Assembly: GCA_002796995.1 (NCBI GenBank)
Contig: PEKW01000005.1
Location: 270,236-334,235, forward strand
Length of the DNA: 64,000 nucleotides
Direction: 5' to 3'
From: Rhizobium sp.
Lineage (GTDB): Bacteria > Pseudomonadota > Alphaproteobacteria > Rhizobiales > Rhizobiaceae
The position numbers and the translations under genes are program-made. This document shows, piece by piece, positions 18,572 through 29,017 of this stretch. The notes below the pieces were generated by a model, which ran no database searches, was not told the DNA's origin, and saw nothing but the letters and a program-made list of their open reading frames with translations. How positions within the stretch are numbered: the first letter of the stretch is position 1; every line of letters starts with the position of its first letter.

Positions 18572-18621
18572 TGATGAGAAGCTGAGGGGCACACCGGAGG
18601 CGGCCCCGTCTCTTCTCATCA
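18572..18621 (+). promoter_or_regulatory. Long inverted repeat abutting the cytochrome ribosome site
   Basis: TGATGAGAAG (18572-18581) pairs perfectly with CTTCTCATCA (18612-18621), with an inner GGGGC/GCCCC stem (18586-18590 and 18603-18607). The last paired base is also the first base of the AGAGG ribosome site (18621-18625). It could terminate the methyltransferase transcript or control cytochrome translation. Confidence 0.6.
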
Positions 18622-18631
18622 GAGGTCTCCC

Positions 18632-18898
18632 ATGATCCGCGCCATGTCTCTCGCCTTTCTTCTCTGTCTGACCGGAATGGCTCAAGCCGCGGGCGATCCC
18701 GTCGCCGGCGAAGCCGCCTATGCGAAGGCTTGCGCGCGCTGCCACCGCAGCGTCGACCGCCTCATCCCGATGATCGGCGGCGATGGCGCGGCGGCCAAGA
18801 CCGCTTATCTCGACGGCTTTCTCGCCGACCACAAGGCGCCCGATCCGGCCATGCGCGCCGACATCATCGCCTACCTGCTGAAAGTTTCCGGCTTGTGA
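18632..18898 (+). CDS. Small exported c-type cytochrome-like protein
   Basis: An 88-aa protein with a signal peptide ending at AQAA. A single haem c motif CARCH lies at about residues 35-39, within EAAYAKACARCHRS. After it come IPMIGGDG and a C-terminal helix, DPAMRADIIAYLLKVSGL, typical of mini cytochrome c folds. The mature chain is about 68 aa, shorter than most class I cytochromes. It probably transfers electrons in the periplasm; the partner is unknown. The ATG follows AGAGG, which abuts a long inverted repeat. Confidence 0.82.
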   Translation: MIRAMSLAFLLCLTGMAQAAGDPVAGEAAYAKACARCHRSVDRLIPMIGGDGAAAKTAYLDGFLADHKAPDPAMRADIIAYLLKVSGL

Positions 18899-18987
18899 GA
18901 ACCGCTGCCCGGCCTGCCGCGCTTTTCCTTCGCCGCGCAATGCTTTAATCCTGCCCGCACGAAACACGAGGCAGGAGAATTCTGAGC

Positions 18988-19860
18988 ATGGCCAAGGTCG
19001 CATTCATCGGTTTGGGCGTCATGGGTTACCCGATGGCGGGGCACCTGAAGACCAAGGGCGGACACGACGTCACCGTCTATAACCGCACCGCCGCCAAGGC
19101 CGAGAAATGGGTCGCCCAGTTCGGCGGCAAGGCCGCGGCCACCCCGGCCGAAGCGGCAAGGGATGCCGATTTCGTCTTCACCTGCGTCGGCAATGACGAC
19201 GACCTGCGCTCGGTGACGATCGGCAAGGACGGCGCGCTGTCCGGAATGAAGTCCGGCGCCATCCTGGTCGACAACACCACCGCATCCGCCGAGGTCGCGC
19301 GCGAGCTGGCCGAGGCGGCAGCGGCAAAGGGCTGCGGCTTCATCGACGCACCCGTCTCCGGCGGCCAGGCTGGCGCCGAGAACGGCGTGCTGACAGTGAT
19401 GTGCGGCGGCGATCCGGAGACCTTCGACAAGGCAAAGCCGGTGATCGACGCCTTTGCCCGCATGGTCGGTCTGATGGGTCCGGTGGGATCCGGCCAGCTC
19501 ACCAAGATGATCAACCAGATCTGCATCGCCGGCCTCGTCCAGGGCCTTGCCGAGGGCATTCACTTCGGCAAGAAGGCCGGCCTCGACATCGAAAAGGTCA
19601 TCGAAGTCATCTCCAAGGGGGCGGCCGGTTCCTGGCAGATGGAGAACCGCCACAAGACGATGAACGAGGGCAAGTACGAGTTCGGCTTTGCCGTCGACTG
19701 GATGCGCAAGGATCTCGACATCGTGCTGTCCGAGGCCCGCCGCAACGGCGCGGCCCTGCCCGTCACCGCCTTGGTCGACCAGTTCTACGGCGAAGTGCAG
19801 AAGCTCGGCGGCAGTCGCTGGGATACGTCCTCGCTGCTAGCAAGGCTCGAAAAGAAATGA
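18988..19860 (+). CDS. NAD(P)-dependent beta-hydroxyacid dehydrogenase (3-hydroxyisobutyrate dehydrogenase family)
   Basis: A 290-aa cytosolic dehydrogenase. The Rossmann motif is FIGLGVMGYPMAGHL, and the substrate-loop signature is FIDAPVSGGQAGAENG. The catalytic Lys lies in GSGQLTKMINQI. The N in VYNRT after the second strand suggests NADP(H) preference, which is an inference. Possible substrates include 3-hydroxyisobutyrate, tartronate semialdehyde, glyoxylate or succinic semialdehyde. AGGAGAA upstream supports the start. Its stop overlaps the next start (ATGA). Confidence 0.92.
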   Translation: MAKVAFIGLGVMGYPMAGHLKTKGGHDVTVYNRTAAKAEKWVAQFGGKAAATPAEAARDADFVFTCVGNDDDLRSVTIGKDGALSGMKSGAILVDNTTASAEVARELAEAAAAKGCGFIDAPVSGGQAGAENGVLTVMCGGDPETFDKAKPVIDAFARMVGLMGPVGSGQLTKMINQICIAGLVQGLAEGIHFGKKAGLDIEKVIEVISKGAAGSWQMENRHKTMNEGKYEFGFAVDWMRKDLDIVLSEARRNGAALPVTALVDQFYGEVQKLGGSRWDTSSLLARLEKK

Positions 19861-20549
19861 CGCTGACGCCTGCATCTTCGGTCGACGAGATCGTCGCCTG
19901 TCTCCAGTTGTTGCGCAACGAAGCCAATATTGCCGGCATGGCCCGGTTCGGCATCGACACGACCACGGCGCTCGGCATCACGACGCCGCAGATGCAGGCC
20001 CTCGTTCGGCAGGTGAAGCGCGACCACCGCCGGGCGCTCGCCCTGTGGGACACGGGCCTGCGCGACGCCCGCATGCTGGCCATCCTCACCGCCGATCCCA
20101 AGGTGCTGAGCGCGGATGAGGTGCGCGCCTGGGCCGGCGACTTCAATTCGTGGGAGATCGTCGACACGGCCGCTGATCTCTTCACCGAGACGCCATACTG
20201 GCGCGATCTTGTCGCGGAATTCGCCGCCGACGAGCGCGAATATGTCCGCCGCACCGCCTTCGCCATGATCGCTGGCGCCACGGTCCATAACAAGGACGAG
20301 CCGGATCGGGCCCTGCTCGGCTATCTGCCGCTGATCGAGAAACACGCGACCGACCCGCGCAACTTCGTCCGCAAGGCGGTGAACTGGGCGCTGCGCAATA
20401 TCGGCAAGCGCAACCGCACCTGCCACGCACCGGCACTGGCGCTCGCCGAAAAACTGGCGGCGAGCGACGACAGGACGGCACGCTGGATCGGCAAGGATGC
20501 CGTGCGCGAACTGACGAGCGAAAAGATCCTGAAGCGGCTGAAGCCCTGA
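19857..20549 (+). CDS. DNA alkylation repair (AlkD-like HEAT-repeat) protein
   Basis: A 230-aa protein of helical HEAT-like repeats, matching the DNA alkylation repair family that includes AlkD glycosylase. Family segments are GITTPQMQALVRQVKRDH, WAGDFNSWEIVDTAADL and PRNFVRKAVNWALRNIGKRN. The Trp, Asp and Arg residues used by AlkD appear to be present (FNSWEIVD, FVRKAVNWALR). It is translationally coupled to the dehydrogenase through ATGA. Whether it removes alkylated bases here is not proven. Confidence 0.87.
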   Translation: MTLTPASSVDEIVACLQLLRNEANIAGMARFGIDTTTALGITTPQMQALVRQVKRDHRRALALWDTGLRDARMLAILTADPKVLSADEVRAWAGDFNSWEIVDTAADLFTETPYWRDLVAEFAADEREYVRRTAFAMIAGATVHNKDEPDRALLGYLPLIEKHATDPRNFVRKAVNWALRNIGKRNRTCHAPALALAEKLAASDDRTARWIGKDAVRELTSEKILKRLKP

Positions 20550-20564
20550 GGCTCTGCGCGTGCC

Positions 20565-21053
20565 TCAGTCTTCGGAATTGCGCTGGTTGTCGAGCAGCAT
20601 GTAGTCGAGCGGCAGTTCCGTCGTGTACTTGATCTGCTCCATGGCGAAGGCAGACGACACGTCGCGGATCTCGATCTTGGCGATCATGCGCTTGTAGAAG
20701 GCGTCATAGGCGGCGATATCAGGCACGACGACGCGCAGCAGGTAGTCGACGTCGCCGCTCATGCGGTAGAACTCGACGACTTCAGGGAATTCCGCCACCA
20801 CTTCGGAAAAGCGCTTCAGCCATTCGATCGAATGGCTTGAGGTGCGGATCGAGACGAAGACGGTAACCTTGGTATTGACCTTGACCGGATCGAGAAGCGC
20901 GACGCGGCGACGGATGATGCCGTCCTCCTCCATCTTCTGGATGCGCCGCCAGCACGGCGTGGTCGACAATCCGACCTTCTTCGCCAGGTCGGCGACGGCC
21001 AGAGTGGAGTCTTCCTGAAGGATGCGGAGAATTTTTCGGTCGAGTCTGTCCAT
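20565..21053 (-). CDS. Lrp/AsnC-family transcriptional regulator
   Basis: A 162-aa regulator with an N-terminal helix-turn-helix (LAVADLAKKVGLSTTPCWRRIQKME) and a C-terminal RAM domain for amino-acid binding (PEVVEFYRMSGDVDYLLRVVVPD). The TTPCWRRI recognition helix is the version common in rhizobial Lrp proteins. It is the last gene of a same-strand run with the glycosylase, GST and nuclease genes, but an AT-rich 64-bp gap suggests its own promoter. The regulon is unknown. Confidence 0.93.
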   Translation of the reverse strand: MDRLDRKILRILQEDSTLAVADLAKKVGLSTTPCWRRIQKMEEDGIIRRRVALLDPVKVNTKVTVFVSIRTSSHSIEWLKRFSEVVAEFPEVVEFYRMSGDVDYLLRVVVPDIAAYDAFYKRMIAKIEIRDVSSAFAMEQIKYTTELPLDYMLLDNQRNSED

Positions 21054-21117
21054 GCCAAAGCCTTTCGAATAATTTTCTCGGTATAGCTGAAAATCCGTTA
21101 AAGCAAAGAAAATCGTT

Positions 21118-21777
21118 TCAGGCCGCGAGCTTCTCCACCTCGCGCTTCAGCACCGGCAGAACCTCGGCCTCGAACCAGGGATGACGCTTCAGCCAGCCGG
21201 TATTGCGCCAGCTCGGATGCGGCAGCGGCAGCACCTTCGGCCCCTCGACATTGCCCTGCCAGTAGTCGCGCCAATGCTGCACCGTTTCGGTCATCGTCTT
21301 TCGCCGGCGCCCGCCCAGATGCCAGGCTTGCGCATATTGGCCGATCGCCAGCACCAGCTCGATCTGCGGCATGGCCGCCACCACCGTCTCGCGCCAGTGC
21401 GGCGCGCATTCGCGCCTTGGCGGCAGGTCGTGGCCGTTTTCGTTGTAACCGGGAAAGCAGAAACCCATGGGCACGATGGCGAAACGGCGGCGATCGTAGA
21501 AGGTCTCCCGATCGACGCCGAGCCACTGGCGAAGCCGGTCGCCGGAGGCGTCGTTGAACGGCAGGCCCGTCTCGTGCACCCTCAATCCCGGCGCCTGGCC
21601 GGCGATCAGGATGCGGGCCTGCGAGGAGATGATGGCCACCGGGCGCGGCTCGTGCGGCAGGCGATTGTCAGGCCCGCCGGCCGCGCAGTCGCGGCAGATG
21701 CGGCAGGCGGCAATGGCGCGCCGGAGCGGATCCAACGCCTCGTCCATGCCCTCGGCAGCACCAGCCTCTTCCATCAT
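21118..21777 (-). CDS. Uracil-DNA glycosylase family protein
   Basis: A 219-aa protein of the COG1573-like superfamily that removes uracil from DNA. The active-site region is GQAPGLRVHETGLPFNDASG and the late motif is LPHPSWRN. Cysteines at the N-terminus (CRICRDC) and in FCFPGYN and ECAPHW could hold an Fe-S cluster as in family 4 and 5 enzymes, but spacing should be checked. Start choice between 21777 and an ATG ten codons later is uncertain. It starts eight bases after the GST stop, so the two are one operon. Confidence 0.85.
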   Translation of the reverse strand: MMEEAGAAEGMDEALDPLRRAIAACRICRDCAAGGPDNRLPHEPRPVAIISSQARILIAGQAPGLRVHETGLPFNDASGDRLRQWLGVDRETFYDRRRFAIVPMGFCFPGYNENGHDLPPRRECAPHWRETVVAAMPQIELVLAIGQYAQAWHLGGRRRKTMTETVQHWRDYWQGNVEGPKVLPLPHPSWRNTGWLKRHPWFEAEVLPVLKREVEKLAA

Positions 21778-21785
21778 GCGACCGT

Positions 21786-22397
21786 TCAGAGGGCAGCGCT
21801 CGGCCGCTCATGCACGGCCTTGTACCAGCGCCACACATGCGTCAGTTCCTCCGGACAGGTGATCTTCGCCGGCTTCATGAATTCGAAGGCGATCATCGCG
21901 GTGATGTCGGCGATCGTGTAGCGCGGCCCGGCGATGAATTCGCGGGTCGCCAGCTCGCCGTCGAGGAAGCGCAGGAAGTCCAGCACCTTCGGCTTGTTGA
22001 CCTCCCCCCATTCCGGCACCTGCGGCACCTCCCATTCGCGCATAGCGGGATGCAGGTGGCGGAAGGCCGCAGCCACCGCGGCAAAGAAGCTCAGTTCCGC
22101 CCGCCGGTTCCACATCTCCACCAGCGCCTTGTCCTTGGCGTCGATGCCGAATAGCGGCGGGTCGGGCTGGATCTCCTCGAAATAGCGGCAGATGGCAACC
22201 GATTCGCACAGGATCGTCCCGTCGTCGAGTTCGAGGACCGGCAGTCGCTGCAGCGGGTTCTTCGACGTGATCTCGGGCGACTTGTGCCCGAACGAACCCA
22301 TGTCGACCGGCACGATCTCGACCTCGATCCCCTTTTCCTTGAGGAACACCGTGACCCGGCGTGGATTGGGCGCCCGCCCGCCGTCATAGAGTTTCAT
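21786..22397 (-). CDS. Glutathione S-transferase family protein
   Basis: A 203-aa cytosolic GST. The thioredoxin-fold half carries the cis-Pro motif QRLPVLELDDGTILCESVAI with the glutathione-binding Glu-Ser. The helical half contains REFIAGPRYTIADITAMIAFEF, the conserved N-capping segment. No obvious catalytic Ser, Cys or Tyr stands out in MKLYDGGRAPNPRRV, although N or R could serve. It lies between the nuclease and glycosylase genes on the same strand with short gaps. Confidence 0.92.
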   Translation of the reverse strand: MKLYDGGRAPNPRRVTVFLKEKGIEVEIVPVDMGSFGHKSPEITSKNPLQRLPVLELDDGTILCESVAICRYFEEIQPDPPLFGIDAKDKALVEMWNRRAELSFFAAVAAAFRHLHPAMREWEVPQVPEWGEVNKPKVLDFLRFLDGELATREFIAGPRYTIADITAMIAFEFMKPAKITCPEELTHVWRWYKAVHERPSAAL

Positions 22398-22418
22398 GAT
22401 ACCTCCCGCGATTTTGGC

Positions 22419-23003
22419 TCAGTTGACACCAAGCCAGCGGCCAAGGGAAGCCAGAAAACCCGGCGAATGCTCGCTCTCCTCAGGACCCACCCCGGCCTGA
22501 TGGCTGCGTCGCCAGTCGGCCGGCCGCTGGAATTCGCCAGCCCAAAGCCCCACACCGTCGAGCCGCGCCGCCGCCTCCTCGCGACCGTAGTCGCCATAGG
22601 AGACGGCGAACCCGTCGCTGACCAGCGCCGCATTGACGTCGGCCGCGCCTGCCCTACAGCGAACCAGAAGGCGATCATAGCGGTCGCGCTCGCCGCCGCT
22701 GCAGGAGAAATCGCTTCGCGCCACCCATTCTGCAAGCCTTCGCTTTGCGATCTCGCCGCAGGCGGTCGGCGCTTCTGCCGGTCCGCAGCTCTGCCCGATC
22801 TCCGGCGCGTCGATCCCCTCCAGCCGGAACCGTGCCCCCGCCTGCATCAGCGTGTCGCCGTCCACCGCGATGAAATGCCCGGCGACGGTCTGCCGATTGT
22901 CGTTCTCCAGCTTGGCGGCGATCAGAAGGCCAAGGAAAAGCATGGAAAACCCGACGACGACATCGCGCGCCACGCGCCATGCACGCTTCACATTTCGGCC
23001 CAT
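22419..23003 (-). CDS. Membrane-anchored thermonuclease-like (SNase) protein
   Basis: A 194-aa protein with one N-terminal signal or anchor helix (VVVGFSMLFLGLLIAAKL) and a staphylococcal nuclease-like OB fold. VDGDTLMQAGARFRLEGIDAPEI is the classic SNase opening with the metal-binding Asp and first Arg. ERDRYDRLLVRC supplies the further Arg-containing motif. The start is the ATG with AAGG upstream; a longer open frame continues beyond it but is antisense to the kinase gene. The GST gene begins 21 bp downstream. Confidence 0.88.
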   Translation of the reverse strand: MGRNVKRAWRVARDVVVGFSMLFLGLLIAAKLENDNRQTVAGHFIAVDGDTLMQAGARFRLEGIDAPEIGQSCGPAEAPTACGEIAKRRLAEWVARSDFSCSGGERDRYDRLLVRCRAGAADVNAALVSDGFAVSYGDYGREEAAARLDGVGLWAGEFQRPADWRRSHQAGVGPEESEHSPGFLASLGRWLGVN

Positions 23004-23111
23004 TTCAACAACGAAGCCTTGGCAATCATGGCAAACAAATCCTTTTCGACAGCATCTTCTTAAGAATTTCCCGCTAATTTCGCCTGATCCGCGACAAGTG
23101 ACCATCCGAAT

Positions 23112-24647
<1,536 letters not shown>

Positions 24648-24750
24648 GCGCGGGCTGCGTCCAGCCTTACGCGCCAATCATTTTTCTTTCGTGCGTCTGT
24701 CATCGATCCCGCCTATCGTCGGCGAAAATCGACGGATTCGGGAGATCTCC

Positions 24751-25716
24751 ATGGCCAAGCTGCTGTTCGCAATGCTCATCTCGACGGCGCTCGCCGGCGC
24801 ACCGGCTATGGCCGCCGATACCCCGACCGAACTAACGGTCATGAGCTTCAACATCTGGGGCGGCGGCGCCAACGAGGAGAAGGACGTGTCCGAGACGGCC
24901 GTCGTGATCCGCGCCGCCGGCGCCGACATTATCGGCATCCAGGAAACCAAGCCTGAACCCGACGTCTGCGACGCCGACGACTGCGTGCCGACCGGCCCGA
25001 GCGTCGCCAGGGAACTCGCCAAGGCGCTGGGCTTCCACTACTACGATCAGACGAAGACCAACCCGGCGCTCTGGGCCAACGCGATCATCAGCCGCTACCC
25101 GATCGGCAAGCCGACCGACAATGATCTCGGGGCAGAGATCGACGTCAACGGCCGCAAGGTGTACGCGTTCAACATCCACCTCACCGACTTCCCCTACCAG
25201 CCCTACCAGCTGCTCGGCATCGACTACGGCCCAGCACCCTTCCTGAAGACCGCCGATGAAGCGGTCGCTGCGGCGACCAAGGCGCGCGGCCCCGCGCTCG
25301 ATCTGGTGATGAAGGACATGAAACAGGCGGAAGGCTCCGATGCCGTCTTCCTCTTCGGCGATTTCAACGAGCCGTCCTATCGCGACTGGACCGAGGCCGC
25401 CGTCAAGGCCAGCCACCAGCCGATGGCGGTGAAATATCCGTCTGCGCTGAGGATCGAGCAGGACGCCGGCATGACCGACCTGCTGCGCGCCGCCTATCGC
25501 GACGAAGTGGCCAAGCCCGCCTTCACCTGGACGCCCGCGTCCGAGCCGACCGCCAAGGACGACCATCACGACCGGATCGACTACGTCTTCGGCCGCAGCC
25601 CGAAGCTGGAGACGCTGAGTGTTTCAATCGTCGGCGAAAAGCAGCCGGAGGCCGATATCGTCGTCACGCCATGGCCGTCCGACCACCGCGCGGTGGTCGC
25701 GAAGGTGCGTTTCTAG
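24751..25716 (+). CDS. Exported endonuclease/exonuclease/phosphatase family protein
   Basis: A 321-aa secreted hydrolase of the EEP (DNase I-like) fold. A signal peptide ([22 protein letters not shown]) is clear. Metal and catalytic motifs are [26 protein letters not shown] and the terminal [11 protein letters not shown]. The substrate could be DNA, a phospholipid or a sugar phosphate. The start has GGGAG seven bases upstream. It converges with dgkA so closely that the two stop codons share the sequence CTAG. Confidence 0.88.
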   Translation: MAKLLFAMLISTALAGAPAMAADTPTELTVMSFNIWGGGANEEKDVSETAVVIRAAGADIIGIQETKPEPDVCDADDCVPTGPSVARELAKALGFHYYDQTKTNPALWANAIISRYPIGKPTDNDLGAEIDVNGRKVYAFNIHLTDFPYQPYQLLGIDYGPAPFLKTADEAVAAATKARGPALDLVMKDMKQAEGSDAVFLFGDFNEPSYRDWTEAAVKASHQPMAVKYPSALRIEQDAGMTDLLRAAYRDEVAKPAFTWTPASEPTAKDDHHDRIDYVFGRSPKLETLSVSIVGEKQPEADIVVTPWPSDHRAVVAKVRF

Positions 25717-26123
25717 GCGGCGAAGAACACGACGTAGCCGGCATAGAGCCCATTCGCCACCAGCAGGCAGAAGACGGCAAACGAACCGAGATCCTTGGCA
25801 TTGCGGCCGACCGTCGAGATTTCCGGCGAGATGCGGTCGACCAGTTCCTCGATCGCCGTATTGACCGCCTCGACGCAGAACAGCACCAGCATCAGGATGA
25901 TGAAGGTGACGAATTCGCCAAGCGTCGCACCGACATAGGCAAACAGCCCCAGGCCGACGACCAGCGCCAGCAGTTCGTGGCGAAACGCCGCCTCGCCGAT
26001 CAGCCGGCGAAAGCCCTGGAAGGAATAGCGACCGGCTGCGAAGAAATGGGCGATGCCCGTCTTCTTCTCGATCGCCGCCGCGGCCTTGGCCGCGGCTTTC
26101 TTGTCGCGCGCGTCGTTAGCCAT
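25713..26123 (-). CDS. dgkA: Diacylglycerol kinase
   Basis: Small trimeric membrane kinase of 136 aa that recycles diacylglycerol to phosphatidic acid. The signature [17 protein letters not shown] and the following [13 protein letters not shown] are diagnostic, and three membrane helices can be seen. A charged 25-aa N-terminal extension rich in Lys and Ala precedes the core. Its start overlaps the end of cobT by eight bases, which implies co-translation. The stop overlaps that of the convergent EEP gene. Confidence 0.93.
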   Translation of the reverse strand: MANDARDKKAAAKAAAAIEKKTGIAHFFAAGRYSFQGFRRLIGEAAFRHELLALVVGLGLFAYVGATLGEFVTFIILMLVLFCVEAVNTAIEELVDRISPEISTVGRNAKDLGSFAVFCLLVANGLYAGYVVFFAA

Positions 26124-27138
26124 CGGACTTCGTGGATACCCCGGCGCTCTGGAAGGTCGCCATGCCGGAATGGCAGGCGGCGGCAGCCTTGACGATGCCG
26201 GCGGCGAGCGCCGCACCCGTACCTTCGCCGAGCCGCATGCCGAGCGCCAGGAGCGGCGTCTTGCCGAGCTTTTCGATTGCCTTCAGGTGGCCCGGCTCGC
26301 CGGACACGTGGCCGATCAGGCAGTGGTCGAGCGCCGACGGATTGGCGGCCTTGAGGATGGCCGCCGCCGAGGTCGCGACATAGCCGTCGATCAGCACGGG
26401 GATCTTCTGCATGCGGCAGGCGAGGATGGCGCCCGCCATGGCGGCGATCTCGCGCCCGCCGAGGCGTCGCAGGATCTCGAGCGGATCGCCGAGATGGTCC
26501 TGGTGGAATTCGACGGCGGCCTTCACCGCGTCGATCTTGCGCTTCAGCACCTCGCCTTCCGATCCGGTGCCCGGACCGACCCACTCCTCGGCCGTGCCGC
26601 CGTAGAGCGCGAGATTGATCGCGGCGGCGATCGTCGTATTGCCGATGCCCATTTCGCCGATGCACAGCAGGTCCGTGCCGCCGGCGATCGCTTCCATGCC
26701 GAAGGCCATGGTGGCGGCGCAGTCGCGCTCGGAGAGTGCTGCCTCGCAGGTGATGTCGCCGGTCGGATAGTCGAGCGCCAGGTCGAAGATCTTCAGCCCG
26801 AGGTCATAGGTCGCGCAGATCTGGTTGATCGCCGCCCCGCCGGCGGCGAAGTTCTCGACCATCTGCTGCGTCACCGACGACGGATAGGGCGTGATGCCGT
26901 GCCTGGTCACGCCGTGATTGCCGGCGAAGATGGCGACCAGCGGACGCGTGACGGCCGGCGGACGGCCGGTCCAGGCGGCGAGCCAGAAGGCGATCTCCTC
27001 GAGCCGCCCCAGCGCGCCGGCCGGCTTGGTCAGCTGCCGGTCACGCTCGCGCGCCGCCACCAGCGCCGCGGTATCGGGACCGGGCAGGTCACGCAACAGC
27101 GCGCGGAAATCGTCGAATGGCAGGCCGGTCACGGTCAT
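26116..27138 (-). CDS. cobT: Nicotinate-nucleotide--dimethylbenzimidazole phosphoribosyltransferase
   Basis: Makes alpha-ribazole phosphate for the lower ligand of cobalamin (called CobU in Pseudomonas denitrificans nomenclature). Length is 340 aa, as usual. Family motifs are [42 protein letters not shown] and [12 protein letters not shown]. The catalytic Glu region [14 protein letters not shown] is near the C-terminus. The start has AAGGAAG upstream. It is divergent from cobS and overlaps dgkA downstream. Confidence 0.96.
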   Translation of the reverse strand: MTVTGLPFDDFRALLRDLPGPDTAALVAARERDRQLTKPAGALGRLEEIAFWLAAWTGRPPAVTRPLVAIFAGNHGVTRHGITPYPSSVTQQMVENFAAGGAAINQICATYDLGLKIFDLALDYPTGDITCEAALSERDCAATMAFGMEAIAGGTDLLCIGEMGIGNTTIAAAINLALYGGTAEEWVGPGTGSEGEVLKRKIDAVKAAVEFHQDHLGDPLEILRRLGGREIAAMAGAILACRMQKIPVLIDGYVATSAAAILKAANPSALDHCLIGHVSGEPGHLKAIEKLGKTPLLALGMRLGEGTGAALAAGIVKAAAACHSGMATFQSAGVSTKSDG

Positions 27139-27267
27139 GAGCAAGGCTTCCTTGTAATCTGCGTCGAAATCGGGCTTTGTTGGCTCCTCTAATACGGACC
27201 GCGCCCTGCCGCAACAAGCCAAAAAACGGTGCCGACCGTCGTCTTTGCAATGGAGTGAACCGATCCC

Positions 27268-28050
27268 ATGGATTGGCGTGCCTATCTGACCGACACCGCC
27301 CGGGCGGTCTCCTTCCTCAGCCGTATCACCGTGCCGGCCCGCGTTTTCGAGGGCCATGACGGCAGCCTGTCGCGCGGCGTCAGGGCCTTTCCGCTGGCCG
27401 GCCTGCTGATCGCCCTGCCGGCCGCTGTAACCCTCGGCCTCATGCTTCTGCTCGACGCGAGCCCGCTGCTTGCCGCCTTTGCCGCGCTTGCCGTGCAGGC
27501 GGTCGTCACCGGCGCTCTGCATGAGGACGGCCTGTCGGACGCCGCCGACGGCATGGGCGGCGGCCGCGACCGCGAGCATGCGCTGGCGATCATGAAGGAC
27601 AGCCGCATCGGCTCCTATGGCGCCGTCGCGCTGGTCGTCGCTTACGGCATGCGCGCCGCAGCGATCGCCCAGCTGGCAACCGAGCTTGCCCCCCTCGCCG
27701 CAGCGCTTTGCCTGCTGGCCGTCGCCGCGCTCAGCCGCGCGCTGATGGTATGGCACTGGTCGGCACTGCCGCCGGCGCGCACCGGCGGACTGGCGGTCGC
27801 GGCCGGCGCGCCGCTCAAGTCGTCGCTGAACAGCGCGCTGGTCACCGGCCTAGTGCTCGCCGCCGCCCTTGCGGTCCCCTCCGCCTCGCTGTTCGCCTAT
27901 TTCCTCGCCGTGCTGGTCGCAGCCGTCGCCGCCGCCGCCTTTACCGCCAAGGTCCGCCGCAGGCTCTCAGGTCACACCGGCGACACGATCGGCGCGACCC
28001 AGCAGCTGACGGAGATCGCAGCGCTTGCGGCCCTTGCCATGGCCAGCTGA
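27268..28050 (+). CDS. cobS: Adenosylcobinamide-GDP ribazoletransferase
   Basis: Membrane-embedded cobalamin (5'-phosphate) synthase joining adenosylcobinamide-GDP and alpha-ribazole (CobV in Pseudomonas nomenclature). Length is 260 aa with about six helices. The metal-binding motif [11 protein letters not shown] is intact, followed by [13 protein letters not shown] and the C-terminal [15 protein letters not shown]. Its substrate comes from the product of the divergent cobT gene, 129 bp away. No cobalamin riboswitch is visible in that short spacer. Confidence 0.95.
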   Translation: MDWRAYLTDTARAVSFLSRITVPARVFEGHDGSLSRGVRAFPLAGLLIALPAAVTLGLMLLLDASPLLAAFAALAVQAVVTGALHEDGLSDAADGMGGGRDREHALAIMKDSRIGSYGAVALVVAYGMRAAAIAQLATELAPLAAALCLLAVAALSRALMVWHWSALPPARTGGLAVAAGAPLKSSLNSALVTGLVLAAALAVPSASLFAYFLAVLVAAVAAAAFTAKVRRRLSGHTGDTIGATQQLTEIAALAALAMAS

Positions 28051-28090
28051 GCACCCGATATAGTTCGGACCCGCAAACCAAGGCCACCCG

Positions 28091-28312
28091 ATGGAATCGC
28101 CCTGCATCCTCGTCTGCTCGATCGACATGAACACCGGCTACTGCTTCGGCTGCGGCCGCACTGGCGACGAGATCGGCGCCTGGACGAGCTATACCGACGC
28201 CGAGCGCCGCGCGATCATGGAAGCCCTGCCCGCGCGCCTCGAGACCGTCGAGCGCAAGCCGCGCCGCGAGACCCGCCGCAGCCGCATGGCCAGGGAGCGG
28301 GAGACCTACTGA
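28091..28312 (+). CDS. DUF1289 protein
   Basis: A 73-aa cytosolic protein with the Cys-rich DUF1289 pattern: SPCILVC then GYCFGCGRTGDEI and W-x-S-Y-T. Four Cys suggest a zinc or Fe-S site. The C-terminal tail is very Arg-rich (RRETRRSRMARERE) and could bind nucleic acid. Its stop shares one base with the start of the protease gene (TGATG). Function is unknown. Confidence 0.88.
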   Translation: MESPCILVCSIDMNTGYCFGCGRTGDEIGAWTSYTDAERRAIMEALPARLETVERKPRRETRRSRMARERETY

Positions 28313-29010
28313 TGCGGCTGATCATCGTTCTTGCCATTCTCGGCTTCGGCCTCGCCGTGCTCGTCGTCAACCATGACAGCGGACAGAGCTTCGGCATGGC
28401 CAACGAGGATTTCGGCAGCTTCATCCGCCTGCTGCCTTTCGCGGCCCTGCTGTCGGTCGGCCTCATCGCCTCGCGCCGCTCGCTGGGTGAAAGCGCCCGG
28501 CAGCTCGCCGTCTGGCTGCTGATCATCTTGGCGCTCGTCACCGGCTATCTCTATCGCATGGAATTGCATTCAATCGGAGACCGGCTGCTGGCAGGCCTCA
28601 TTCCCGGCCGCGCCGTCGTCGTCACCACCAGCGAGGGCACGGCGGAAGTCATCCTGCACAAGTCGCTCGGCGGGCATTTCGAGACCTCGGTCGACGTGAA
28701 CGGGGTATCGGTCCCGGTGCTGATCGACACCGGCGCCAGCGCCGTGGCGCTGCGCTACGAGGATGCCATGCGCATCGGCATCGATCCCGCCGACCTCGCC
28801 TTCACTCAGACGATCCTCACCGCCAACGGCCGGGCCATGGCGGCGCCGGTCCGCCTGCGGCAGGTGGCGCTTGGCCCGATCCTGCGCGAAGGCATCCAGG
28901 CCGCGGTGATCGAGCAGGGTCAGCTCGACCAGAGCCTGCTCGGCATGAGCTTCCTGTCGACGCTCGGCTCGCTGCAGATGCAGAGCGACGAACTGCGCCT
29001 GCGCGACTGA
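28312..29010 (+). CDS. TIGR02281-type clan AA aspartic protease
   Basis: A 232-aa membrane-anchored retropepsin-like protease. Three hydrophobic helices occupy residues about 1-80. The single-domain protease follows, with catalytic motif VLIDTGASAVALRYEDA. The hydrophobic-hydrophobic-Gly motif is near SLLGMSFLSTLGSLQM. Such proteins must dimerise to be active. It is translationally coupled to the DUF1289 gene, a pairing I infer to be functional. The protease domain should lie in the periplasm. Substrate is unknown. Confidence 0.9.
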   Translation: MRLIIVLAILGFGLAVLVVNHDSGQSFGMANEDFGSFIRLLPFAALLSVGLIASRRSLGESARQLAVWLLIILALVTGYLYRMELHSIGDRLLAGLIPGRAVVVTTSEGTAEVILHKSLGGHFETSVDVNGVSVPVLIDTGASAVALRYEDAMRIGIDPADLAFTQTILTANGRAMAAPVRLRQVALGPILREGIQAAVIEQGQLDQSLLGMSFLSTLGSLQMQSDELRLRD

Positions 29011-29017
29011 ACGGCGG

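Noticed and set aside
27139..27267. Cobalamin riboswitch between cobT and cobS
   Set aside because: The spacer is only 129 bp and I could not see the B12-box or the expected stems.
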